Shown piece after piece: positions 37,201-52,519 of a stretch of DNA of 64,000 nt; positions within the stretch are counted from its first letter, which is position 1, and each line of letters opens with the position of its first letter. Origin of the DNA: Paragordius varius (taxonomy: Eukaryota > Nematomorpha); the NCBI GenBank assembly GCA_964247055.1, contig OZ176051.1, positions 1-64,000 of the forward strand, in the 5' to 3' direction. The translations under genes were made by a program, and so were the position numbers. The notes beneath the pieces were generated by a model. It saw nothing but the letters and a program-made list of their open reading frames with translations. It was not told the origin of the DNA and searched no databases.

Positions 37201-40200
37201 TTTATGAATTTTTAAAATATTTAAAAAATTTATTTTATACGATTTTAAAAATAAAAATGGCTACCTAAAATCCAAATTTGATCAGGTGATGTCACCATAA
37301 TTTTTTTTGGGTAGCCCTATGGTAGTTCCATTATCACCCCAAATATTTTGGAGATCGGGCTATAAATGTAAATTTTATGAATTTTTTAAATATTTAAAAA
37401 ATTTATTTTATACGATTTTAAAAATAAAAATGGCTACCTAAAATCCAAATTTGATCAGGTGATGTCACCATAATTTTTTTTGGGTAGCCCTATGGTAGTT
37501 CCATCATCACCCCAAATATTTTGGAGATCGGACTTTAAATGTAAATTTTATGAATTTTTTAAATATTTAAAAAATTTATTTTATACGATTTTAAAAATAA
37601 AAATGGCTACCTAAAATCCAAATTGGATCAGGTGATGTCACCATAATTTTTTTTGGGTAGCCCTATGGTAGTTCCATCATAACCCCAAATATTTTTGAGA
37701 TCGGACTTTAAATGTAAATTTTATGAATTTTTAAAATATTTAAAAAATTTATTTTATACGATTTTAAAAATAAAAATGGCTACCTAAAATCCAAATTTGA
37801 TCAGGTGATGTCACCATAATTTTTTTTGGGTATCCCTATGGTAGTTCCATCATCACCCCAAATATTTTGGAGATCGGGCTATAAATGTAAATTTTATGAA
37901 TTTTTTAAATATTTAAAAATTTATTTTATACGATTTTAAAAATAAAAATGGCTACCTAAAATCCAAATTTGATCAGGTGATGTCACCATAATTTTTTTTG
38001 GGTAGCCCTATGGTAGTTCCATCATCACCCCAAATATTTTGGAGATCGGGCTATAAATGTAAATTTTATGAATTTTTTAAATATTTAAAAAATTTATTTT
38101 ATACGATTTTAAAAATAAAAATGGCTACCTAAAATCCAAATTTGATCAGGTGATGTCGCCATAAATTTTTTTGGGTAGCCCTATGGTAGTTCCATCATAA
38201 CCTCAAATATTTTTGAGATCGGACTTTAAATGTAAATTTTATGAATTTTTAAAATATTTAAAAAATTTATTTTATACGATTTTAAAAATAAAAATGGCTA
38301 CCTAAAATCCAAATTTGATCAGGTGATGTCACCATAATTTTTTTTGGGTAGCCCTATGGTAGTTCCATCATCACCCCAAATATTTTGGAGATCGGGCTAT
38401 AAATGTAAATTTTATGAATTTTTTAAATATTTAAAAAATTTATTTTATACGATTTTAAAACTAAAAATGGCTACCTAAAATCCAAATTTGATCTGGTGAT
38501 GTCACCATAATTTTTTTTGGGTAGCCCTATGGTAGTTCCATTATCACCCCAAATATTTTGGAGATCGGGCTATAAATGTAAATTTTATGAATTATTTAAA
38601 TATTTAAAAAATTTATTTTATACGATTTTAAAAATAAAAATGGCTACCTAAAATCCAAATTTGATCAGGTGATGTCACCATAATTTTTTTTGGGTAGCCC
38701 TATGGTAGTTCCATCATCACCCAAATATTTTGGAGATCGGGCTATAAATGTAAATTTTATGAATTTTTGAAATATTTAAAAAATTTATTTTATACGATTT
38801 TAAAAATAAAAATGGCTACCTAAAATCCAAATTTGATCAGGTGATGTCACCATAATTTTTTTTGGGTAGCCCTATGGTAGTTCCATCATCACCCCAAATA
38901 TTTTGGAGATCGGGCTATAAATGTAAATTTTATGAATTTTTTAAATATTTAAAAAATTTATTTTATACGATTTTAAAAATAAAAATGGCTACCTAAAATC
39001 CAAATTTGATCAGGTGATGTCACCATAATTTTTTTTGGGTAGCCCTATGGTAGTTCCATCATCACCCCTAATATTTTGGAGATCGGGCTATAAATGTAAA
39101 TTTTATGAATTTTTTAAGTATTTAAAAAATTTATTTTATATGATTTTAAATATAAAAATGGCTACCTAAAATCCAAATTTGATCAGGTGATGTCACCATA
39201 ATTTTTTTTGGGTAGCCCTATGGTAGTTCCATCATCACCCCAAATATTTTGGAGATCGGGCTATAAATGTAAATTTCATGAATTTTTTAAATATTTAAAA
39301 AATTTATTTTATACGATTTTAAAAATAAAAATGGCTACCTAAAATCCAAATTTGATCAGGTGATGTCACCATAATTTTTTTTGGGTAGCCCTATGGTAGT
39401 TCCATCATCACCCCAAATATTTTGGAGATCGGGCTATAAATGTAAATTTTATGAATTTTTTAAATATTTAAAAAATTTATTTTATACGATTTTAAAAATA
39501 AAAATGGCTACCTAAAATCCAAATTTGATCAGGTGATGTCACCATAATTTTTTTTGGGTAGCCCTATGGTAGTTCCATCATCACCCCAAATATTTTGGAG
39601 ATCGGGCTATAAATGTAAATTTTATGAATTTTTTAAGTATTTAAAAAATTTATTTTATATGATTTTAAATATAAAAATGGCTACCTAAAATCCAAATTTG
39701 ATCAGGTGATGTCACCATAATTTTTTTTGGGTAGCCCTATGGTAGTTCCATCATCACCCCAAATATTTTGGAGATCGGGCTATAAATGTAAATTTTATGA
39801 ATTTTTTAAATATTTAAAAAATTTTTTTTATACGATTTTAAATATAAAAATGGCTACCTAAAATCCAAATTTGATCAGGTGATGTCACCATAATTTTTTT
39901 TGGGTAGCCCTATGGTAGTTTCATCATCACCCCAAATATTTTGGAGATCGGGCTATAAATGTAAATTTTATGAATTTTTAAAATATTTAAAAAATTTATT
40001 TTATACGATTTTAAAAATAAAAATGGCTACCTTAAAACCAAATTTGATCAGGTGATGTCACCATAATTTTTTTTGGGTAGCCCTATGGTAGTTTCATCAT
40101 CACCCCAAATATTTTGGAGATCGGGCTATAAATGTAAATTTTATGAATTTTTTAAATATTAAAAAATTTATTTTATACGATTTTAAAAATAAAAATGGCT

Positions 40201-43200
40201 ACCTAAAATCCAAATTTGATCAGGTGATGTCACCATAATTTTTTTTGGGTAGCCCTATGGTAGTTCCATCATCACCCCAAATATTTTGGAGATCGGTTTA
40301 TAAATGTAAATATTATGAATTTTTTAAATATTTAAAAAATTTATTTTATACGATTTTAAATATAAAAATGGCTACCTATAATCCAAATTTGATCAGGTGA
40401 TGTCGCCATAATTTTTTTTGGGTAGCCCTATGGTAGTTCCATCATCACCCCAAATATTTTTGAGATCGGACTATAAATGTAATTTTTATGAATTTTTTAA
40501 ATATTTAAAAAATTTATTTTATACGATTTTAAAAATAAAAATGGCTACCTAAAATCCAAATTTGATCAGGTGATGTCACCATAATTTTTTTTGGGTAGCC
40601 CTATGGTAGTTCCATCATCACCCCAAATATTTTGGAGATCGGGCTATAAATATTTTTTAAATATTTAAAAAATTTATTTTATATGATTTTAAATATATAA
40701 ATGGCTACCTAAAATCCAAATTTGATCAGGTGATGTCACCATAATTTTTTTTGGGTAGCCCTATGGTAGTTCCATCATCACCCCAAATATTTTGGAGATC
40801 GGGCAAATGTAAATTTTATGAATTTTTTAAATATTTAAAAAATTTATTTTATACGATTTTAAAAATAAAAATGGCTACCTAAAATCCAAATTTGATCAGG
40901 TGATGTCACCATAAATTTTTTTGGGTAGCCCTATGGTAGTTCCATCATCACCCCAAATATTTTTGTGATCGGACTTTAAATGTAAATTTTATGAATTTTT
41001 TAAATATTTAAAAAATTTATTTTATACGATTTTAAAAATAAAAATGGCTACCTAAAATCCAAATTTGATCAGGTGATGTCACCATAATTTTTTTTGGGTA
41101 GCCCTATGGTAGTTCCATCATCACCCCAAATATTTTGGAGATCGGGCTATAAATGTAAATTTTATGAATTTTTTAAATATTTAAAAAATTTATTTTATAC
41201 GATTTTAAAAATAAAAATGGCTACCTAAAATCCAAATTTGATCAGGTGATGTCACCATAATTTTTTTTGGGTAGCCCTATGGTAGTTCCATCATCACCCC
41301 AAATATTTTGGAGATCGGGCTATAAATGTAAATTTTATGAATTTTTTAAATATTTAAAAAATTTATTTTATACGATTTTAAAAATAAAAATGGCTACCTA
41401 AAATCCAAATTTGATCAGGTGATGTCACCATAATTTTTTTTGGGTAGCCCTATGGTAGTTCCATCATAACCCCAAATATTTTTCAGATCGGACTTTAAAT
41501 GTAAATTTTATGAATTTTTAAAATAATTTATTTTATACGATTTTAAAAATAAAAATGGCTACCTAAAATCCAAATTTGATCAGGTGATGTCGCCATAATT
41601 TTTTTTGGGTAACCTTATGGTAGTTCCATCATAACTTCAAATATTTTTGAGATCGGACTTTAAATGTAAATTTTATGAATTTTTTAAATATTTAAAAAAT
41701 TTATTTTATACGATTTTAAATATAAAAATGGCTACCTAAAATCCAAATTTGATCAGGTGATGTCGCCATAATTTTTTTTGGGTAGCCCTATGGTAGTTCC
41801 ATCATCACCCCAAATATTTTGGAGATCGGACTATAAATTTAATTTTTATGAATTTTTTAAATATTTAAAAAATTTATTTTATACGATTTTAAATATAAAA
41901 ATGGCTACCTAAAATCCAAATTTGATCAGGTGATGTCACCATAATTTTTTTTGGGTAGCCCTATGGTAGTTCCATCATCACCCCAAATATTTTGGAGATC
42001 GGGCTATAAATGTAAATTTTATGAATTTTTTAAATATTTAAAAAATTTATTTTAACTGATTTTAAATATAAAAATGGCTGCCTAAAATCCAAATTTGATC
42101 AGGTGATGTCACCATAATTTTTTTTGGGTAGCCCTATGGTAGTTCCATCATCACCCCAAATATTTTGGAGATCGGGCTATAAATGTAAAATTTATGAATT
42201 TTTTAAATATTTAAAAAATTTATTTTATACGATTTTAAAAATAAAAATGGCTACCTAAAATCCAAATTTGATCAGGTGATGTCACCATAATTTTTTTTGG
42301 GTAGCCCTATGGTAGTTCCATCGTCACCCCAAATATTTTGGAGATCGGGCTATAAATGTAAATTTTATGAATTTTTTAAGTATTTAAAAAATTTATTTTA
42401 TATGATTTTAAATATAAAAATGGCTACCTAAAATCCAAATTTGATCAGGTGATGTCACCATAATTTTTTTTGGGTAGCCCTATGGTAGTTCCATCATCAC
42501 CCCAAATATTTTGGAGATCGGGCTATAAATGTAAATTTTATGAATTTTTTAAATATTTAAAAAATTTATTTTATACGATTTTAAAAATAAAAATGGCTAC
42601 CTAAAATCCAAATTTGATCAGGTGATGTCACCATAATTTTTTTTGGGTAGCCCTATGGTAGTTCCATCATCACCCCAAATATTTTGGAGATCGGGCTATA
42701 AATGTAAATTTTATGAATTTTTTAAATATTTAAAAAATTTATTTTATACGATTTTAAAAATAAAAATGGCTACCTAAAATCCAAATTTGATCAGGTGATG
42801 TCACCATAATTTTTTTTGGGTAGCCCTATGGTAGTTCCATCATAACCCCAAATATTTTTTAGATCGGACTTTAAATGTAAATTTTATGAATTTTTAAAAT
42901 AATTTATTTTATACGATTTTAAAAATAAAAATGGCTACCTAAAATCCAAATTTGATCAGGTGATGTCACCATAATTTTTTTTGGGTAGCCCTATGGTAGT
43001 TCCATCATCACCCCAAATATTTTGGAGATCGGGCTATAAATGTAAATTTTATGAATTTTTTAAGTATTTAAAAAATTTATTTTATATGATTTTAAATATA
43101 AAAATGGCTACCTAAAATCCAAATTTGATCAGGTGATGTCACCATAATTTTTTTTGGGTAACCCTATGGTAGTTCCATCATCACCCCAAATATTTTGGAG

Positions 43201-46200
43201 ATCGGGCTATAAATGTAAATTTTATGAATTTTTTAAATATTTAAAAAATTTATTTTATACGATTTTAAAAATAAAAATGGCTACCTAAAATCCAAATTTG
43301 ATCAGGTGATGTCACCATAAATTTTTTTGGGTAGCCCTATGGTAGTTCCATCATCACCCCAAATATTTTTGTGATCGGACTTTAAATGTAAATTTTATGA
43401 ATTTTTTAAATATTTAAAAAATTTATTTTATACGATTTTAAAAATAAAAATGGCTACCTAAATAAAAATGGCTACCTAAAATCCAAATTTGATCAGGTGA
43501 TGTCACCATAATTTTTTTTGGGTAGCCCTATGGTAGTTCCATCATCACCCCAAATATTTTTGAGATCGGACTTTAAATGTAAATTTTATGAATTATTTAA
43601 ATATTTAAAAAATTTATTTTATACGATATTAAAAATAAAAATGGCTACCTAAAATCCAAATTTGATCAGGTGATGTCACCATAATTTTTTTTGGGTAGCC
43701 CTATGGTAGTTCCATCATCACCCCAAATATTTTGGAGATCGGGCTATAAATGTAAATTTTATGAATTTTTAAAATATTTAAAAAATTTATTTTATACGAT
43801 TTTAAAAATAAAAATGGCTACCTAAAATCCAAATTTGATCAGGTGATGTCACCATAATTTTTTTTGGGTAGCCCTATGGTAGTTCCATCATCACCCCAAA
43901 TATTTTGGAGATCGGGCTATAAATGTAAATTTTATGAATTTTTTAAATATTTAAAAAATTTATTTTATACGATTTTAAAAATAAAAATGGCTACCTAAAA
44001 TCCAAATTTGATCAGGTGATGTCACCATAATTTTTTTTGGGTAGCCCTATGGTAGTTCCATCATCACCCCAAATATTTTGGAGATCGGGCTATAAATGTA
44101 AATTTTATGAATTTTTTAAGTATTTAAAAAATTTATTTTATATGATTTTAAATATAAAAATGGCTACCTAAAATCCAAATTTGATCAGGTGATGTCACCA
44201 TAATTTTTTTTGGGTAACCCTATGGTAGTTCCATCATCACCCCAAATATTTTGGAGATCGGGCTATAAATGTAAATTTTATGAATTTTTTAAATATTTAA
44301 AAAATTTATTTTATACGATTTTAAAAATAAAAATGGCTACCTAAAATCCAAATTTGATCAGGTGATGTCACCATAAATTTTTTTGGGTAGCCCTATGGTA
44401 GTTCCATCATCACCCCAAATATTTTTGTGATCGGACTTTAAATGTAAATTTTATGAATTTTTTAAATATTTAAAAAATTTATTTTATACGATTTTAAAAA
44501 TAAAAATGGCTACCTAAAATCCAAATTTGATCAGGTGATGTCACCATAATTTTTTTTGGGTAGCCCTATGGTAGTTCCATCATAACCCCAAATATTTTTG
44601 AGATCGGACTTTAAATGTAAATTTTATGAATTTTTAAAATAATTTATTTTATACGATTTTAAAAATAAAAATGGCTACCTAAAATCCAAATTTGATCAGG
44701 TGATGTCGCCATAATTTTTTTTGGGTAACCTTATGGTAGTTCCATCATAACTTCAAATATTTTTGAGATCGGACTCTAAATGTAAATTTTATGAATTTTT
44801 TAAATATTTAAAAAATTTATTTTATACGATTTTAAATATAAAAATGGCTACCTAAAATCCAAATTTGATCAGGTGATGTCGCCATAATTTTTTTTGGGTA
44901 GCCCTATGGTAGTTCCATCATCACCCCAAATATTTTTGAGATCGGACTATAAATTTAATTTTTATGAATTTTTTAAATATTTAAAAAATTTATTTTATAC
45001 GATTTTAAATATAAAAATGGCTACCTAAAATCCAAATTTGATCAGGTGATGTCACCATAATTTTTTTTGGGTAGCCCTATGGTAGTTCCATCATCACCTC
45101 AAATATTTTTGTGATCAGACTTTAAATGTAAATTTTATGAATTTTTTAAATATTTAAAAAATTTATTTTATACGATTTTAAATATAAAAATGGCTACCTA
45201 AAATCCAAATTTGATCAGGTGATGTCACCATAATTTTTTTTGGGTAGCCCTATGGTAGTTTCATCATCACCCCAAATATTTTGGAGATCGGGCTATAAAT
45301 GTAAATTTTATGAATTTTTTAAATATTTAAAAAATTTATTTTATACGATTTTAAAAATAAAAATGGCTACCTAAAATCCAAATTTGATCAGGTGATGTCA
45401 CCATAATTTTTTTTGGGTAGCCCTATGGTAGTTCCATCATCACACCAAATATTTTGAAGATCGGGCTATAAATGTAAATTTTATGAATTTTTAAAATATT
45501 TAAAAAATTTATTTTATACGATTTTAAAAATAAAAATGGCTACCTAAAATCCAAATTTGAATAGGTGATGTCACCATAATTTTTTTTGGGTAGCCCTATG
45601 GTAGTTCCATCATCACCCCAAATATTTTGGAGATCGGGCTATAAATGTAAATTTTATGAATTTTTTAAATATTTAAAAAATTTATTTTATACGATTTTAA
45701 AAATAAAAATGGCTACCTAAAATCCAAATTTGATCAGGTGATGTCACCATAATTTTTTTTGGGTAGCCCTATGGTAGTTCCATCATCACCCCAAATATTT
45801 TGGAGATCGGGCTATAAATGTTAATTTTATGAATTTTTTAAATATTTAAAAAATTTATTTTATACGATTTTAAAAATAAAAATGGCTACCTAAAATCCAA
45901 ATTTGATCAGGTGATGTCACCATAATTTTTTTTGGGTAGCCCTATGGTAGTTCCATCATCACCCCAATATTTTGGAGATCGGGCTATAAATGTAAATTTT
46001 ATGAATTTTTAAAATATTTAAAAAATTTATTTTATACGATTTTAAAAATAAAAATGGCTACCTTAAAACCAAATTTGATCAGGTGATGTCACCATAATTT
46101 TTTTTGGGTAGCCCTATGGTAGTTTCATCACCCCAAATAATTTGGAGATCGGGCTATAAATGTAAATTTTATGAATTTTTTAAATATTTAAAAAATTTAT

Positions 46201-46919
46201 TTTATACGATTTTAAAAATAAAAATGGCTACCTAAAATCCAAATTTGATCAGGTGATGTCACCATAATTTTTTTTGGGTAGCCCTATGGTAGTTCCATCA
46301 TCACCCCACATATTTTGGAGATCGGTTTATAAATGTAAATATTATGAATTTTTTAAATATTTAAAAAATTTATTTTATACGATTTTAAATATAAAAATGG
46401 CTACCTAAAATCCAAATTTGATCAGGTGATGTCGCCATAATTTTTTTTGGGTAGCCCTATGGTAGTTCCATCATCACCCCAAATATTTTTGAGATCGGAC
46501 TATAAATGTAATTTTTATGAATTTTTTAAATATTTAAAAAATTTATTTTATACGATTTTAAATATAAAAATGGCTACCTAAAATCCAAATTTGATCAGGT
46601 GATGTCGCCATAATTTTTTTTGGGTAGCCCTATGGTAGTTCCATCATCACCCCAAATATTTTGGAGATCGGGCTATAAATGTAAATTTTATGAATTTTTT
46701 AAATATTTAAAAAATTTATTTTATACGATTTTAAAAATAAAAATGGCTACCTAAAATCCAAATTTGATCAGGTGATGTCACCATATTTTTTTTTGGGTAG
46801 CCCTATGGTAGTTTCATCATCACCCCAAATATTTTGGAGATCGGGCTATAAATGTAAATTTTATGAATTTTTAAAATATTTAAAAAATTTATTTTATACG
46901 ATTTTAAAAATAAAAATGG

Positions 46920-48821
46920 CTACCTTAAAACCAAATTTGATCAGGTGATGTCACCATAATTTTTTTTGGGTAGCCCTATGGTAGTTTCATCATCACCCCA
47001 AATATTTTGGAGATCGGGCTATAAATGTAAATTTTATGAATTTTTTAAATATTTAAAAAATTTATTTTATACGATTTTAAAAATAAAAATGGCTACCTAA
47101 AATCCAAATTTGATCAGGTGATGTCACCATAATTTTTTTTGGGTAGCCCTATGGTAGTTCCATCATCACCCCACATATTTTGGAGATCGGTTTATAAATG
47201 TAAATATTATGAATTTTTTAAATATTTAAAAAATTTATTTTATACGATTTTAAATATAAAAATGGCTACCTAAAATCCAAATTTGATCAGGTGATGTCGC
47301 CATAATTTTTTTTGGGTAGCCCTATGGTAGTTCCATCATCACCCCAAATATTTTTGAGATCGGACTATAAATGTAATTTTTATGAATTTTTTAAATATTT
47401 AAAAAATTTATTTTATACGATTTTAAATATAAAAATGGCTACCTAAAATCCAAATTTGATCAGGTGATGTCGCCATAATTTTTTTTGGGTAGCCCTATGG
47501 TAGTTCCATCATCACCCCAAATATTTTGGAGATCGGGCTATAAATGTAAATTTTATGAATTTTTTAAATATTTAAAAAATTTATTTTATACGATTTTAAA
47601 AATAAAAATGGCTACCTAAAATCCAAATTTGATCAGGTGATGTCACCATAATTTTTTTTGGGTAGCCCTATGGTAGTTCCATCATCACCCCAAATATTTT
47701 GGAGATCGGGCTATAAATGTAAATTTTATGAATTTTTTAAATATTTAAAAAATTTATTTTATACGATTTTAAAAATAAAAATGGCTACCTAAAATCCAAA
47801 TTTGATCAGGTGATGTCGCCATAATTTTTTTTGGGTAACCTTATGGTAGTTCCATCATAACTTCAAATATTTTTGAGATCGGACTTTAAATGTAAATTTT
47901 ATGAATTTTTAAATATTTAAAAAATTTATTTTATACGATTTTAAATATAAAAATGGCTACCTAAAATCCAAATTTGATCAGGTGATGTCGCCATAATTTT
48001 TTTTGGGTAGCCCTATGGTAGTTCCATCATCACCCCAAATATTTTTCAGATCGGACTTTAAATGTAAATTTTATGAATTTTTAAAATATTTAAAAAATTT
48101 ATTTTATACCATTTTAAAAATAAAAATGGCTACCTAAAATCCAAATTTGATCAGGTGATGTCACCATAATTTTTTTTGGGTAGCCCTATGGTAGTTCCTT
48201 CATCACCCCAAATATTTTGGAGATCGGGCTATAAATGTAAATTTTATGAATTTTTTAAATATTTAAAAAATTTATTTTATATGATTTTAAATATAAAAAT
48301 GGCTACCTAAAATCCAAATTTGATCAGGTGATGTCACCATAATTTTTTTTGGGTAGCCCTATGGTAGTTCCATCATCACCCCAAATATTTTGGAGATCGG
48401 GCTATAAATGTAAATTTTATGAATTTTTTAAATATTTAAAAAATTTATTTTATACGATTTTAAAAATAAAAATGGCTACCTAAAATCCAAATTTGATCAG
48501 GTGATGTCACCATAATTTTTTTGGGTAGCCGTATGGTAGTTCCATCATCACCCCAAATATTTTTGTGATCGGACTTTAAATGTAAATTTTATGAATTTTT
48601 TAAATATTTAAAAAATTTATTTTATACGATTTTAAAAATAAAAATGGCTACCTAAAATCCAAATTTGATCAGGTGATGTCACCATAATTTTTTTTGGGTA
48701 GCCCTATGGTAGTTCCATCATAACCCCAAATATTTTTCAGATCGGACTTTAAATGTTAATTTTATGAATTTTTAAAATATTTAAAAAATTTATTTTATAC
48801 GATTTTAAAAATAAAAATGGC
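46920..48821. repeat. Satellite B 1,901-bp tandem duplication, copy 1
   Basis: CTACCTTAAAACC (46920), CCACATATTTTGG (47171), GGGTAACCTTATGG (about 47833), ATTTTATACCATTTT (48101) and CAGATCGGACTTTAAATGTT (about 48739) each recur 1,901 bp downstream. This is an 11-monomer unit. An older 855-bp repeat (46316 to 47171) precedes it. Confidence 0.9.
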
Positions 48822-50722
48822 TACCTTAAAACCAAATTTGATCAGGTGATGTCACCATAATTTTTTTTGGGTAGCCCTATGGTAGTTTCATCATCACCCC
48901 AAATATTTTGGAGATCGGGCTATAAATGTAAATTTTATGAATTTTTTAAATATTTAAAAAATTTATTTTATACGATTTTAAAAATAAAAATGGCTACCTA
49001 AAATCCAAATTTGATCAGGTGATGTCACCATAATTTTTTTTGGGTAGCCCTATGGTAGTTCCATCATCACCCCACATATTTTGGAGATCGGATTATAAAT
49101 GTAAATATTATGAATTTTTTAAATATTTAAAAAATTTATTTTATACGATTTTAAATATAAAAATGGCTACCTAAAATCCAAATTTGATCAGGTGATGTCG
49201 CCATAATTTTTTTTGGGTAGCCCTATGGTAGTTCCATCATCACCCCAAATATTTTTGAGATCGGACTATAAATGTAATTTTTATGAATTTTTTAAATATT
49301 TAAAAAATTTATTTTATACGATTTTAAATATAAAAATGGCTACCTAAAATCCAAATTTGATCAGGTGATGTCGCCATAATTTTTTTTGGGTAGCCCTATG
49401 GTAGTTCCATCATCACCCCAAATATTTTGGAGATCGGGCTATAAATGTAAATTTTATGAATTTTTTAAATATTTAAAAAATTTATTTTATACGATTTTAA
49501 AAATAAAAATGGCTACCTAAAATCCAAATTTGATCAGGTGATGTCACCATAATTTTTTTTGGGTAGCCCTATGGTAGTTCCATCATCACCCCAAATATTT
49601 TGGAGATCGGGCTATAAATGTAAATTTTATGAATTTTTTAAATATTTAAAAAATTTATTTTATACGATTTTAAAAATAAAAATGGCTACCTAAAATCCAA
49701 ATTTGATCAGGTGATGTCGCCATAATTTTTTTTGGGTAACCTTATGGTAGTTCCATCATAACTTCAAATATTTTTGAGATCGGACTTTAAATGTAAATTT
49801 TATGAATTTTTAAATATTTAAAAAATTTATTTTATACGATTTTAAATATAAAAATGGCTACCTAAAATCCAAATTTGATCAGGTGATGTCGCCATAATTT
49901 TTTTTGGGTAGCCCTATGGTAGTTCCATCATCACCCCAAATATTTTTCAGATCGGACTTTAAATGTAAATTTTATGAATTTTTAAAATATTTAAAAAATT
50001 TATTTTATACCATTTTAAAAATAAAAATGGCTACCTAAAATCCAAATTTGATCAGGTGATGTCACCATAATTTTTTTTGGGTAGCCCTATGGTAGTTCCA
50101 TCATCACCCCAAATATTTTGGAGATCGGGCTATAAATGTAAATTTTATGAATTTTTTAAATATTTAAAAAATTTATTTTATATGATTTTAAATATAAAAA
50201 TGGCTACCTAAAACCAAATTTGATCAGGTGATGTCACCATAATTTTTTTTGGGTAGCCCTATGGTAGTTCCATCATCACCCCAAATATTTTGGAGATCGG
50301 GCTATAAATGTAAATTTTATGAATTTTTTAAATATTTAAAAAATTTATTTTATACGATTTTAAAAATAAAAATGGCTACCTAAAATCCAAATTTGATCAG
50401 GTGATGTCACCATAATTTTTTTTGGGTAGCCCTATGGTAGTTCCATCATCACCCCAAATATTTTTGTGATCGGACTTTAAATGTAAATTTTATGAATTTT
50501 TTAAATATTTAAAAAATTTATTTTATACGATTTTAAAAATAAAAATGGCTACCTAAAATCCAAATTTGATCAGGTGATGTCACCATAATTTTTTTTGGGT
50601 AGCCCTATGGTAGTTCCATCATAACCCCAAATATTTTTCAGATCGGACTTTAAATGTTAATTTTATGAATTTTTAAAATATTTAAAAAATTTATTTTATA
50701 CGATTTTAAAAATAAAAATGGC
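48822..50722. repeat. Satellite B 1,901-bp tandem duplication, copy 2
   Basis: It directly abuts copy 1 and repeats its markers (49072, about 49734, 50002, about 50640). A few substitutions separate the copies, such as GGATTATAAATG for GGTTTATAAATG. The match ends near 50,722, where TTAAAACC is replaced by TAAAATCC. Confidence 0.9.
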
Positions 50723-52519
50723 TACCTAAAATCCAAATTTGATCAGGTGATGTCACCATAATTTTTTTTGGGTAGCCCTATGGTAGTTCCATCATAACCC
50801 CAAATATTTTTCAGATCGGACTTTAAATGTAAATTTTATGAATTTTTTAAATATTTAAAAAATTTATTTTATACGATTTTAAAAATAAAAATGGCTACCT
50901 AAAATCCAAATTTGATCAGGTGATGTCACCATAATTTATTTTGGGTAGCCCTATGGTAGTTCCATCATAACCCCAAATATTTTTCAGATCGGACTTTAAA
51001 TGTAAATTTTATGAATTTTTAAAATATTTAAAAAATTTATTTTATACGATTTTAAAAATAAAAATGGCTACCTAAAATCCAAATTTGATCAGGTGATGTC
51101 GCCATAATTTTTTTTGGGTAGCCCTATGGTAGTTCCATCATCACCCCAAATATTTTGGAGATCGGGCTATAAATGTAAATTTTATGAATTTTTTAAATAT
51201 TTAAAAAATTTATTTTATACGATTTTAAAAATAAAAATGGCTACCTAAAATCCAAATTTGATCAGGTGATGTCACCATAATTTTTTTTGGGTAGCCCTAT
51301 GGTAGTTCCATCATAACCCCAAATATTTTTCAGATCGGACTTTAAATGTAAATTTTATGAATTTTTAAAATATTTAAAAAATTTATTTTATACGATTTTA
51401 AAAATAAAAATGGCTACCTAAAATCCAAATTTGATCAGGTGATGTCGCCATAATTTTTTTGGGTAGCCCTATGGTAGTTCCATCATCACCCCAAATATTT
51501 TGGAGATCGGGCTATAAATGTAAATTTTATGAATTTTTTAAATATTTAAAAAATTTATTTTATACGATTTTAAAAATAAAAATGGCTACCTAAAATCCAA
51601 ATTTGATCAGGTGATGTCACCATAATTTTTTTTGGGTAGCCCTATGGTAGTTCCATCATAACCCCAAATATTTTTCAGATCGGACTTTAAATGTAAATTT
51701 TATGAATTTTTAAAATATTTAAAAAATTTATTTTATACCATTTTAAAAATAAAAATGGCTACCTAAAATCCAAATTTGATCAGGTGATGTCACCTAAATT
51801 TTTTTTGGGTAGCCCTATGGTAGTTCCATCATCACCCCAAATATTTTGGAGATCGGGCTATAAATGTAAATTTTATGAATTTTTTAAATATTTAAAAAAT
51901 TTATTTTATACGATTTTAAAAATAAAAATGGCTACCTAAAATCCAAATTTGATCAGGTGATGTCACCATAATTTTTTTTGGGTAGCCCTATGGTAGTTCC
52001 ATCATCACCCCAAATATTTTGGAGATCGGGCTATAAATGTAAATTTTATGAATTTTTTAAATATTTAAAAAATTTATTTTATACGATTTTAAAAATAAAA
52101 ATGGCTACCTAAAATCCAAATTTGATCAGGTGATGTCGCCATAATTTTTTTTGGGTAACCTTATGGTAGTTTCATCATAACCCCAAATATTTTTGAGATC
52201 GGGCTATAAATGTAAATTTTATGAATTTTTTAAATATTTAAAAAATTTATTTTATACGATTTTAAAAATAAAAATGGCTACCTAAAATCCAAATTTGATC
52301 AGGTGATGTCGCCATAATTTTATTTGGGTAGCCCTATGGTAGTTCCATCATCACCCCAAATATTTTGGAGATCGGGCTATAAATGTAAATTTTATGAATT
52401 TTTTAAATATTTAAAAAATTTATTTTATACGATTTTAAAAATAAAAATGGCTACCTAAAATCCAAATTTGATCAGGTGATGTCACCATAATTTTTTTTGG
52501 GTAGCCGTATGGCAGTTCC

